A stretch of 5,332 nt of DNA from Clostridiales bacterium (GTDB lineage Bacteria; Bacillota; Clostridia; Lachnospirales; Lachnospiraceae), in NCBI GenBank assembly GCA_019418195.1, contig DYCJ01000024.1, positions 13,366-18,697 on the forward strand, written 5' to 3'. The translations under genes and the position numbers were made by a program. Positions 1-5,332 of this stretch are shown here, piece after piece (positions within the stretch are counted from its first letter, which is position 1; each line of letters opens with the position of its first letter). The notes below the pieces were generated by a model. That model saw nothing but the letters and a program-made list of their open reading frames with translations, was not told where the DNA came from and ran no database searches.

Positions 1-406
1 GTTCTGTCAGTCTTTCGTACTCACGGTTCAGATAGAGATATCCGATAAGCGCTTCAAAACCGGTGGCCCTGCGATAATCTGTAATGGACTGGTTCTTTGC
101 CGGCGTAACGCTCCTGGCGTTTCTTCCTCTTCGATAGACCGCATGCTCCTGCTCCGTAAGATGCTCCTGCATGGAACGCATCATAAATGACTGTGCGGAT
201 GCCTGCACATAACGGCTCGTCTCTTCATGAAGCTTATGCACCTGCCGGTTTCCTTTTCCCGCGGTCATCAGCTTGATGATAAGATCAAACACGCAGTCTC
301 CGATGTATGCAAGTACAAGCGGCGATGCGGCTTTCGGGTCTGTCTTCTGCATACCCGGGATCTCCGCAATATAATGCTCAAATCCATATTCTATGCTTTT
401 TTCCAT
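1..406 (-). CDS. mrnC: Mini-ribonuclease III (MrnC), 3' end cut by window edge
   Basis: The reading frame gives 135 residues without a stop and runs off the left edge, so only the last few residues are probably missing (the family is usually about 130-145 aa). It matches the Mini-III family along its length: [17 protein letters not shown] at residues 29-45, [16 protein letters not shown] near 62-77, [11 protein letters not shown] near 93-103 and [19 protein letters not shown] near 108-126. The likely metal-binding acids of this RNase III-type fold are D37 and E118. Unlike full RNase III, the protein has no double-stranded-RNA-binding domain. In Bacillus subtilis MrnC matures 23S rRNA ends; the same role is inferred here. 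The ATG at 406-404 is preceded by AAGGAG (416-411) only 4 bases away. The start lies 16 bp inside the end of cysS, so translation is probably coupled. It belongs to the T-box-controlled cys operon. The call is strong. Confidence 0.93.
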   Translation of the reverse strand, partial: MEKSIEYGFEHYIAEIPGMQKTDPKAASPLVLAYIGDCVFDLIIKLMTAGKGNRQVHKLHEETSRYVQASAQSFMMRSMQEHLTEQEHAVYRRGRNARSVTPAKNQSITDYRRATGFEALIGYLYLNREYERLTE

Positions 407-1797
407 TTTACTCCTTCTCTTGTGTCCTCCAGGATAATGCCTTTTGCGAGCAGTTCGTCCCTGATCTGGTCAGCCAGTGCAAAATTTCTTTCCTTTCTGG
501 CTGCCTGCCTCTTTTCGATCATCGCCTCTATCTCTTCATCGAGCATTTCTTCTTTCTTGTCAATGATGATTCCGAGAACATCTGTCAATTTGAAAAGTAT
601 ATTATAGAGGGTATCAAGATACTCTTTTGATCTGTTTCCATCCGCTGTTGTATTTACAAATTTCACCAGTTCAAATACGGAAGCGACCGCATCTGCTGTG
701 TTGAAATCATCATCCATAGCACGCTCAAACCCCTGAACATATTCGTCTGCTTTATCGAGCAGTGCCTTCTCCTCCTCCGTTATCCTGCCCTCTCCCGCGT
801 TCTTCGAAAGGAACCTCAGATTTTCAGCCGCAGTAAGGATACGCTCCAGGCTGGTCCTTGCTGATTCCATCAGGTCAGCACTGAAATTGAGCGGACTTCT
901 GTAGTGTGCACTCAGCATAAAGAACCGAAGGACCTGCAGATCGTATTTCTCACTGATCTCGCGTACGGTGAAGAAATTGCCCAGAGACTTTGACATCTTG
1001 CGGTTGTCGATATTGAGGAATCCGTTATGCATCCAGTATTTTGCAAACTCTTTGCCGTTGGCAGCCTCACTCTGTGCGATCTCATTTTCGTGATGCGGGA
1101 AGATCAGGTCTTCTCCTCCTGCATGAATGTCAATCTGCTCGCCGAGATATTTCTTTGACATCTCCGAGCACTCGATATGCCATCCCGGGCGTCCCTCGCT
1201 CCACGGTGACTCCCATGCCGGCTCTCCCTCTTTCTTAGGCTTCCAGAGCACGAAATCAAGCGGATCTTCTTTTTCATCCTCGCCTGTGACAAGGAGTGTT
1301 CGTCCGCCAGACTGCAGATCATCCAGATTCTTATGCGAAAGTTTTCCGTAATCTTTGAATCTTCTCGTACGGTAATACACAGTCCCGTTCTTCTCGTATG
1401 CATACCCTTTGTCGATCAATGTCTGGATCATATCGACCATGCCGCAGATTTCTTCTGTTGCCAGCGGATTCTTTGTGGCCGGCCTGATATTCATAGCTTC
1501 CATATCTTTTTTGCATTCTGCGATATATCGCTTTGATATCTCGTCTGCTGTCACACCTTCTTCGATTGCTTTCTTAATGATCTTGTCATCCACATCTGTA
1601 AAGTTGGACACAAAATTCACATCATATCCTTTATATTCAAAATATCTCCTCACTGTGTCGAATACGATCATCGGACGTGCATTTCCGATATGGATGAAGT
1701 TGTATACAGTCGGTCCGCATACATACATCTTCACCTTTCCTTCCTCAAGGGGTACGAACTCCTCTTTTCTCTTTGACATTGTATTATAGATCTTCAT
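391..1797 (-). CDS. cysS: Cysteine--tRNA ligase (CysRS)
   Basis: This 468-residue protein is a full-length class I aminoacyl-tRNA synthetase that charges tRNA-Cys with cysteine in the cytoplasm. The N-terminal catalytic fold shows [19 protein letters not shown] (24-42), containing the HIGH-type signature HIGN (36-39), and KMSKS (267-271). The zinc-site residues expected for CysRS are present: C27, C210 in WHIECSEMS, and H235 and E239 in [18 protein letters not shown]. The C-terminal part (about 310-468) is helical, with the DALT-like anticodon region, and ends in [35 protein letters not shown] sequence typical of the family. The ATG is preceded by AAGGAG (1809-1804) at 6 bases; its start lies 14 bp inside cysE and its stop overlaps the start of mrnC by 16 bp. 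All key residues are intact. Expression should follow the upstream Cys T-box. Confidence 0.98.
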   Translation of the reverse strand: MKIYNTMSKRKEEFVPLEEGKVKMYVCGPTVYNFIHIGNARPMIVFDTVRRYFEYKGYDVNFVSNFTDVDDKIIKKAIEEGVTADEISKRYIAECKKDMEAMNIRPATKNPLATEEICGMVDMIQTLIDKGYAYEKNGTVYYRTRRFKDYGKLSHKNLDDLQSGGRTLLVTGEDEKEDPLDFVLWKPKKEGEPAWESPWSEGRPGWHIECSEMSKKYLGEQIDIHAGGEDLIFPHHENEIAQSEAANGKEFAKYWMHNGFLNIDNRKMSKSLGNFFTVREISEKYDLQVLRFFMLSAHYRSPLNFSADLMESARTSLERILTAAENLRFLSKNAGEGRITEEEKALLDKADEYVQGFERAMDDDFNTADAVASVFELVKFVNTTADGNRSKEYLDTLYNILFKLTDVLGIIIDKKEEMLDEEIEAMIEKRQAARKERNFALADQIRDELLAKGIILEDTREGVKWKKA

Positions 1798-2470
1798 CGT
1801 CTTCTCCTTTCTTTTCTATGCACCTGAGCTCCTTCATTAGATTTTTCAGCTCATTATGTAATCTGATATTTTCATCCTGCAGTTTACGGATATCGTTCAG
1901 CACCGGGTCCGGAAGATGTACCTGATCCATATCGAGCCTGGGCACCTTTTTATTATCCATGCGGACGATACGCCCCGGCACGCCTACCACCGTACAGTTG
2001 GGCGGTACTTCCTCAAGCACAACAGAACCTGCCCCGATCTTCGAATTTTCCCCGATCGTAAATGAGCCAAGGATTTTGGCCCCTGCGCTTACCATTACAT
2101 TGTCCTCCAGAGTCGGATGTCGTTTTCCCTGCTCTTTACCGGTACCACCAAGTGTCACCCCCTGGTACAGCGTAACATTATCTCCTATGACCGTCGTCTC
2201 ACCGATGATAACGCCGCTTCCATGGTCTATGAATAATCCCTTTCCGATCGTTGCGCCAGGATGAATCTCAATCCCCGTCTTGCGCGCCCCCCTCTGGGAA
2301 ATCCATCTTGCCCAGAAATAATGTCCTTTCAGATACAGTTTATGTGCCAGCCGGTATCGCAGGATCACCCGGAAGCTGGGATACAGGAAGACTTCCATAT
2401 TAGATTTGATCGCAGGATCACGCTCACGGATCACCTGGATCTCTTCTTTGATATATGATATTATACCCAT
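1784..2470 (-). CDS. cysE: Serine O-acetyltransferase
   Basis: This 228-residue enzyme makes O-acetylserine from serine and acetyl-CoA, the committed step of cysteine synthesis. An N-terminal helical segment (about 1-65) is followed by a left-handed beta-helix of hexapeptide repeats (about 68-168): HPGATIGKG, the catalytic Asp-His pair D82-H83 in [29 protein letters not shown] with H118, and VVGVPGRIV. The tail (about 188-216) looks like a short coiled coil and ends in the acidic EDDEDL. The chosen start is [10 protein letters not shown], because AAGGAG (2482-2477) lies 6 bases upstream. An in-frame ATG at 2578 would give 264 aa but falls inside the T-box terminator hairpin and has no family-like sequence behind it, so I reject it. 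The last 14 bp overlap cysS, and the cysS ribosome binding site is coded within the cysE tail. Confidence 0.96.
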   Translation of the reverse strand: MGIISYIKEEIQVIRERDPAIKSNMEVFLYPSFRVILRYRLAHKLYLKGHYFWARWISQRGARKTGIEIHPGATIGKGLFIDHGSGVIIGETTVIGDNVTLYQGVTLGGTGKEQGKRHPTLEDNVMVSAGAKILGSFTIGENSKIGAGSVVLEEVPPNCTVVGVPGRIVRMDNKKVPRLDMDQVHLPDPVLNDIRKLQDENIRLHNELKNLMKELRCIEKKGEDDEDL

Positions 2471-2476
2471 ATTTCT

Positions 2477-2482
2477 CTCCTT
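2477..2482 (-). promoter_or_regulatory. Ribosome binding site of cysE that decides its start
   Basis: AAGGAG lies 6 bases before the ATG at 2470-2468. It supports the 228-residue form of CysE over the longer in-frame form that would start inside the T-box terminator. Confidence 0.85.
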
Positions 2483-2556
2483 ATCAAATAAATGTCGTGT
2501 ATAATATGCCCGGAGGACTTTTTGATCTATTGGAAACCAAAAGCTTTTCCCGATAC

Positions 2557-2591
2557 AAAATGACTCCGCCTCTGGCAAGAGACGAAGTCAT
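2557..2591 (-). terminator. T-box regulated intrinsic terminator
   Basis: The arms ATGACTTCGTCTCT (2591-2578) and AGAGGCGGAGTCAT (2573-2560) form a 14-bp helix, including a few G-U pairs, with a TGCC loop. Four T residues (2560-2557) follow. It starts a few bases after the T-box motif, the expected place for the competing terminator in this riboswitch class. Confidence 0.93.
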
Positions 2592-2811
2592 ATCCGCGGT
2601 TCCACTCTATTAAAAGAATTTAATCTTTCACTCTGGCTGTATGTAACGTATACCCACGTACCCCGCTACTGAAATATTTCACAGGGTCAGCTCCCGGATG
2701 CACTTCACATATCCTCCGCACAAGGATGCTTTCAGCCGACGGCATCCTCTCTCTGTGAGTTTCCGGATATGCTACTCTCTCCGTTCTCAGCATTTCATTT
2801 ATATCCGACTA
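2557..2811 (-). promoter_or_regulatory. Cys-specific T-box leader of cysE-cysS-mrnC
   Basis: Read on the minus strand, this leader has the T-box motif AGAGTGGAACCGCGG (2608-2594). Its UGGA (2604-2601) can pair with the UCCA end of tRNA-Cys, whose discriminator base is normally U. Stem I is recognisable: CATATCC (2771-2765) pairs with GGATATG (2714-2708), and a distal AGGATGC (2748-2742) pairs with GCATCCT (2729-2723). Below the first helix an internal loop has AGTA (2776-2773) on one side and TGAAG-TGC-A on the other, which makes TGC (2702-2700) the specifier, a Cys codon. Specifier, discriminator match and downstream genes all agree. In this family, uncharged tRNA binding stabilises an antiterminator; charged tRNA leaves the terminator to form. 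The start point near 2811 is inferred from the promoter. Confidence 0.95.
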
Positions 2812-2817
2812 TTCCTT

Positions 2818-2846
2818 ATATTATGGGATATTTTCATTTTTGTCAA
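2818..2846 (-). promoter_or_regulatory. Sigma-A type promoter of the T-box/cysE operon
   Basis: A perfect TTGACA (2846-2841) is followed after 17 bases by TAATAT (2823-2818). Transcription would start near 2811, just before T-box stem I. The strong promoter fits a gene set controlled mainly by attenuation. It begins only 47 bases after the stop of the acetyltransferase gene. Confidence 0.88.
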
Positions 2847-2848
2847 CC

Positions 2849-2891
2849 ACAGTTCAGCCATCTGATATCAGGCAGAACCGTTACGAACTGT
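2849..2891. repeat. Inverted repeat between acetyltransferase stop and cys promoter
   Basis: ACAGTTC (2849-2855) and GAACTGT (2885-2891) are 7-bp inverted arms 29 bases apart. Between them lies the 10-bp palindrome CTGATATCAG (2862-2871). On the minus strand an alternative hairpin, GTTCTGCC with GGCTGAAC (2878-2852), is also possible. No T-run follows, so it is not a canonical terminator. It could be a weak 3' structure of the upstream transcript, a protein site just upstream of the -35, or chance. Confidence 0.35.
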
Positions 2892-2892
2892 T

Positions 2893-4065
2893 TTATACAA
2901 CTTCATTCAGAAAGATTTTCGTAAGTTTTTTGATCTTTTGAAGTTCTTTGATCAGATGCTCTGTCATTACTACGCCCTCCATTCCGGACAACTCCACGGC
3001 ATCGACACGTCCGAACAGGAATTCTGTCAACACATCAACAGGGAGAATCCCTTCAGAATCTTCCGTCTCGCGCACATTGAGCTGTTCTTCTCCCGCCCGA
3101 CTTGTGATCCGCCATACACGGCTGTTCTCATGGATGATCGGATCGATCACTGCGAAAGAACAATCCAGCTCTTCCTCCTCATGAACCCTCATGGCTTTTA
3201 AGAGTTCCCGGAGACAGATGATCCGTGCCATAATAACAGGTTTCTTCTCGTCCGCCATGTGTGCAGGGCATGCAAAGATTTTTATGCCGTCCTCATTTTT
3301 ATCAGCATTGATCTTGTCAACAGAAGCCGCCAGTTCATAAGCCGAATGCAAAAATGCCTGCTCATATCCATCAAGATACAAAGGCTCCCGTATCTCAAGG
3401 CCGTCCTCAGCCGCATAGGCATAAAAACCTGCAAGTTCACCATTGCAGCGCATAAGACGTACACCGCCGCGCTCGCTTTGCTGCTCCATGATCATCGTCT
3501 GATAATAGGCAGCGTTTCTGACCGCGTATACCTGCCATTTTGGTGCAAAATATCGGTTGAAAAAATCCGCCATCTCTTCTGCATTCCAGAGTGCAGCATC
3601 TGTAAAACTGAATTGCCGCTCTTCATCCTCCCGTATCTTTACATTGCTGACACAGGGATCCACTGATCCAATACACTGTGAATATATAAACCGGAAATCA
3701 TACGGCGTATAGATTGCCTCGGCAGCCGGCATCAGAAATGTAAAAGGGATTTTTTCTGCATACATATCGTTGAGCGCCCTTCGCAGAAGAGTACCCATAA
3801 AACCACGGCCGCGATACGCTTCTTTTGTTGCGACTGCGATGATATACGCTGACGGGAATTCGCTTTCTTCCACTTTCAGACAATACGGATTGAGCTGGAG
3901 CATTGAACAAATCTTTTCATCCTCTTCTATAACATAGATCTGATTGTCTTTTGTCTTGATATAGTAATAATAATCTAAAAATGCCTGTGTGTCTTCAGTA
4001 AACACTTCTTCCCACAATGGACGTGTTTTTCCATGTTCACACTGATCCAGTCTGCGCACGATCAT
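2893..4065 (-). CDS. Eis-like GNAT family N-acetyltransferase
   Basis: The 390-residue protein has the layout of the Eis-type acetyltransferases. The N-terminal GNAT domain has a beta strand AYIIAVAT (73-80) followed by the acetyl-CoA pyrophosphate loop RGRGFMG (85-91), then FTFLMPAAEAIYTPYDFRFIY (108-128 region). A middle GNAT-like segment runs to about 270. The C-terminal SCP2-like domain starts near KPVIMARIICLRELL (275-289). The very end, IFLNEVV, matches the family ending in which the C-terminal carboxylate sits in the active site. It should transfer an acetyl group from acetyl-CoA to an amine; the substrate cannot be read from the sequence, and antibiotic resistance should not be assumed. 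GAGGAG (4080-4075) lies 9 bases before the ATG. The gene begins 21 bases after ispF and is probably co-transcribed with it. The length fits the family (about 390-410 aa). Confidence 0.88.
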   Translation of the reverse strand: MIVRRLDQCEHGKTRPLWEEVFTEDTQAFLDYYYYIKTKDNQIYVIEEDEKICSMLQLNPYCLKVEESEFPSAYIIAVATKEAYRGRGFMGTLLRRALNDMYAEKIPFTFLMPAAEAIYTPYDFRFIYSQCIGSVDPCVSNVKIREDEERQFSFTDAALWNAEEMADFFNRYFAPKWQVYAVRNAAYYQTMIMEQQSERGGVRLMRCNGELAGFYAYAAEDGLEIREPLYLDGYEQAFLHSAYELAASVDKINADKNEDGIKIFACPAHMADEKKPVIMARIICLRELLKAMRVHEEEELDCSFAVIDPIIHENSRVWRITSRAGEEQLNVRETEDSEGILPVDVLTEFLFGRVDAVELSGMEGVVMTEHLIKELQKIKKLTKIFLNEVV

Positions 4066-4086
4066 CTTCTCAGTCTCCTCTTCACA

Positions 4087-4626
4087 CTATTCGCGGGAAC
4101 AACATCCGCCACATCCCGATGGCACAGAAGCCATATCCACGCTGGCGTAATTCGTATATTTTTCAACAGCACAGATCGCCTGGGACGAGATTCCCTCACC
4201 CGTACCTGTAAAACCAAGTCCTTCTTCGGTAGTCGCTTTTACATTTACCTGGCCGTTTTCTATATTAAGCGCGGATGCAATATTCTCACTCATCTGCTCT
4301 ATATAGGGCCTCATCTTAGGACGCTGTGCTATGATCGTGGCGTCAATATTCTCGATCACATATCCGTTTTCGTCCAGCAGCCGTCCCACATGCTCCAGCA
4401 GTTTTATACTTGATATTCCTTCATATTCAGGGTCCGTATCCGGAAAATGTTTCCCGATATCACCCAGGGCAGCTGCCCCCAGAAGAGCGTCCATTATCGC
4501 ATGCAGCAGCACGTCTGCATCGGAATGTCCGAGCAGCCCCTTCTCATACGGAATTTCAACGCCTCCTATGATCAGTTTTCTACCGGCGGAAAGCCGGTGT
4601 ACATCATAACCCATTCCTACACGCAT
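4087..4626 (-). CDS. ispF: 2-C-methyl-D-erythritol 2,4-cyclodiphosphate synthase
   Basis: IspF converts CDP-methylerythritol 2-phosphate to the cyclic diphosphate, with release of CMP, in the MEP isoprenoid pathway. The metal ligands D8, H10 and H42 are present in MGYDVHR and [13 protein letters not shown]; also seen are GHSDAD (33-38), D56, FPDTDP (61-66), AQRPKMRPY (100-108) and [17 protein letters not shown] (130-146) with T133 and E135. The fold ends near residue 157, but the protein is 179 aa where the family is about 155-165. The extra tail ends in [11 protein letters not shown], with C172, C175 and C176; its purpose is unknown. GAGGAG (4640-4635) lies 8 bases before the ATG, within the last codons of the upstream gene, whose stop is 2 bases away, so the two are likely translationally coupled. 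ispD, often next to ispF, is not in the window. Confidence 0.97.
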   Translation of the reverse strand: MRVGMGYDVHRLSAGRKLIIGGVEIPYEKGLLGHSDADVLLHAIMDALLGAAALGDIGKHFPDTDPEYEGISSIKLLEHVGRLLDENGYVIENIDATIIAQRPKMRPYIEQMSENIASALNIENGQVNVKATTEEGLGFTGTGEGISSQAICAVEKYTNYASVDMASVPSGCGGCCSRE

Positions 4627-4628
4627 GT

Positions 4629-5177
4629 TTATTTCTCCTCGTAATCATTTTCAATCTCTTCTTCGATCGTTTCCTGATTCATTTCTTCTCCACGATCAGA
4701 TTCTGCCAGACTTTCCTTATCGTCCTCGCCCGCAGGCGTTTTACCGGCTGCAGGCTCTTCACTGACTGCAGGCTCTTCACTGGCCGCAGGCTCTTCACCG
4801 CCCGCAGAACCATTCTCATTACCGCCCGCTTCTTCTGCCGATCCTTTTTCAGTGCTGTCTTCCTGCACTTTCTTTATTTTTGTAGACTGCATATTCATCT
4901 GCCTGGCAGCATTCAGATGTACTGCAGCAGAGCCGCTGTCTTCCTCAGATTCATCAGAGACTACTGTTCCCCTTTCTTCTTTTCTGATATCCAACAGTTT
5001 TTTCAGGCTGTAGATCGCATAGCCTCCGCCTACGATCACGAAAACAACGCTCAGTGCACACATCAATATCATATTGGTCGGCTTCTCACGCACCATCTGA
5101 ATGATCAGTCTGACTCCCACAAATGCAAGATAACCTCCCAGCACAAATCGAAGAGCAAATGCCGCTTTTTTATTCAT
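4629..5177 (-). CDS. Unknown two-helix membrane protein with acidic repeat tail
   Basis: I do not recognise a family for this 182-residue protein. Two hydrophobic segments are clear, about 5-28 ([20 protein letters not shown] region) and about 36-58 ([20 protein letters not shown] region), joined by a short REKPT turn. Positive residues before the first helix and after the second (KKLLDIRK) predict a hairpin with both ends in the cytoplasm. The remaining 110 or so residues are low complexity, rich in Glu, Ala, Ser and Gly, with three tandem copies of EEPAxS/G (about 128-145) and a very acidic end. The start at 5177 is chosen because GGAGG (5190-5186) lies 8 bases upstream; an in-frame ATG at 5207 lacks a comparable site and falls near the possible transcription start. 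It is the first gene of the run and is tightly coupled to ispF. Confidence 0.75.
   Translation of the reverse strand: MNKKAAFALRFVLGGYLAFVGVRLIIQMVREKPTNMILMCALSVVFVIVGGGYAIYSLKKLLDIRKEERGTVVSDESEEDSGSAAVHLNAARQMNMQSTKIKKVQEDSTEKGSAEEAGGNENGSAGGEEPAASEEPAVSEEPAAGKTPAGEDDKESLAESDRGEEMNQETIEEEIENDYEEK
4750..4803 (-). repeat. Three 18-bp tandem repeats inside the membrane protein gene
   Basis: On the plus strand the unit begins GCAGGCTCTTCAC and repeats at 4750-4767, 4768-4785 and 4786-4803, with changes only in the last few bases, followed by a partial GCAG. Each unit is six codons, so changes in copy number keep the frame and lengthen or shorten the EEPAxS/G tail of the protein. Confidence 0.9.
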
Positions 5178-5185
5178 GTCCTTAT

Positions 5186-5190
5186 CCTCC
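5186..5190 (-). promoter_or_regulatory. Ribosome binding site deciding the membrane protein start
   Basis: GGAGG is 8 bases before the ATG at 5177-5175, giving the start MNKKAAF. This is preferred over the in-frame ATG ten codons upstream. Confidence 0.8.
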
Positions 5191-5208
5191 GTAATTATTC
5201 TGTGCATT

Positions 5209-5217
5209 ATTCTAACA
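5209..5217 (-). promoter_or_regulatory. Possible extended -10 promoter of the membrane protein-ispF operon
   Basis: TGT-TAGAAT on the minus strand resembles an extended -10 box, about 32 bases before the chosen start codon. I see no good -35 hexamer at 16-18 bases. A promoter is expected here because a strong terminator lies just upstream, but this exact site is tentative. Confidence 0.4.
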
Positions 5218-5250
5218 TAACTTACATAACAATTCTACCTCGACAATAAC

Positions 5251-5280
5251 AGAAAAAGGATCTGCATCAGCAGATCCTTT
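5251..5280 (-). terminator. Intrinsic terminator after the tRNA gene
   Basis: The arms AAAGGATCTGC and GCAGATCCTTT (5255-5265 and 5270-5280) form a perfect 11-bp stem with a 4-base loop. On the minus strand the stem runs into TTTTTC, starting 3 bases after the mature tRNA end. It should end the tRNA transcript and separate it from the next operon. Confidence 0.92.
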
Positions 5281-5283
5281 CAG

Positions 5284-5332
5284 TAGCGGAAACTGGATTT
5301 GAACCAGCGACACCACGGGTATGAACCGTGTG
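5284..5332 (-). tRNA. tRNA with CAT anticodon, probably elongator tRNA-Met, 5' part outside window
   Basis: The 3' portion from position 25 onward is present. The anticodon arm is CACGG-TTCATAC-CCGTG, with CAT at 5323-5321. A 5-base variable loop GTGTC, T arm GCTGG-TTCAAAT-CCAGT, the 3' acceptor strand TTCCGCT and discriminator A (5284) follow. CCA is not encoded; CTG follows instead, so it must be added enzymatically. The anticodon stem lacks the three G-C pairs of initiator tRNA, so this is not tRNA-fMet. A lysidine-modified tRNA-Ile with the same CAT anticodon cannot be ruled out without the 5' half. Confidence 0.92.

Noticed and set aside
227..630. Plus-strand open frames opposite mrnC and the end of cysS
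   Set aside because: Ser/Phe-rich composition is typical of the reverse strand of Glu/Lys-rich genes.
1409..1789. Plus-strand open frame of 126 codons opposite cysS
   Set aside because: It is antisense to a highly conserved gene, with no ribosome binding site or family resemblance that I can see.
2471..2578. N-terminal 36-residue extension of CysE
   Set aside because: It is coded by the T-box terminator and spacer, has no family resemblance, and a good ribosome binding site marks the later ATG.
2663..2674. Shared 12-mer TTTCAGTAGCGG between the T-box leader (minus strand) and the tRNA 3' flank at 5278-5289 (plus strand)
   Set aside because: A 12-base match between two places in a window this long is expected about by chance.
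4033..4413. Plus-strand open frame of 126 codons opposite ispF
   Set aside because: It lies opposite the ispF coding sequence and the start of the acetyltransferase; the protein resembles nothing I know.
5178..5207. Ten-residue upstream extension of the membrane protein
   Set aside because: GGAGG is placed for the ATG at 5177, and the upstream ATG lies close to the probable transcription start.

Overview
The window looks like an ordinary housekeeping stretch of a Firmicutes chromosome, most likely from the class Clostridia and the Lachnospiraceae or a close relative. The evidence is the order cysE-cysS-mrnC, a T-box leader reading a Cys codon, strong AGGAGG-like ribosome binding sites, moderate GC (judged by eye) and the MEP isoprenoid gene ispF. 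The species cannot be named from the sequence alone. Every supported gene lies on the minus strand, so transcription runs from high to low coordinates. I see no mobile element, CRISPR array or phage gene.

In transcription order: the 3' part of a tRNA with anticodon CAT (elongator Met most likely) enters at the right edge and is followed at once by a strong intrinsic terminator (about 5251-5280). A first operon follows: a 182-residue two-helix membrane protein of unknown function with an acidic, repeat-containing tail; ispF, whose ribosome binding site sits in the last codons of the membrane protein gene; and, 21 bases further on, an Eis-like GNAT acetyltransferase. No canonical terminator is visible after the acetyltransferase.

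The 422 bases between the acetyltransferase (ends 2893) and cysE (starts 2470) are a regulatory region. They hold a near-consensus sigma-A promoter (2818-2846) and a Cys-specific T-box leader with a UGC specifier (2702-2700), a T-box with UGGA (2608-2594) and a 14-bp terminator (2560-2591). Beyond it lies the second operon: cysE (serine acetyltransferase), cysS (cysteinyl-tRNA synthetase) and mrnC (Mini-ribonuclease III, cut by the left edge). Their reading frames overlap by 14 and 16 bp. The logic is clear: when uncharged tRNA-Cys builds up, the leader reads through and the cell makes both the enzyme that starts cysteine synthesis and the enzyme that charges the tRNA; mrnC is carried along.

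The points most worth a second look are the Cys-rich C-terminal tail on IspF, the unknown membrane protein coupled to ispF, and the T-box, which also shows that a longer cysE start would be wrong. I did not find a convincing novel system.
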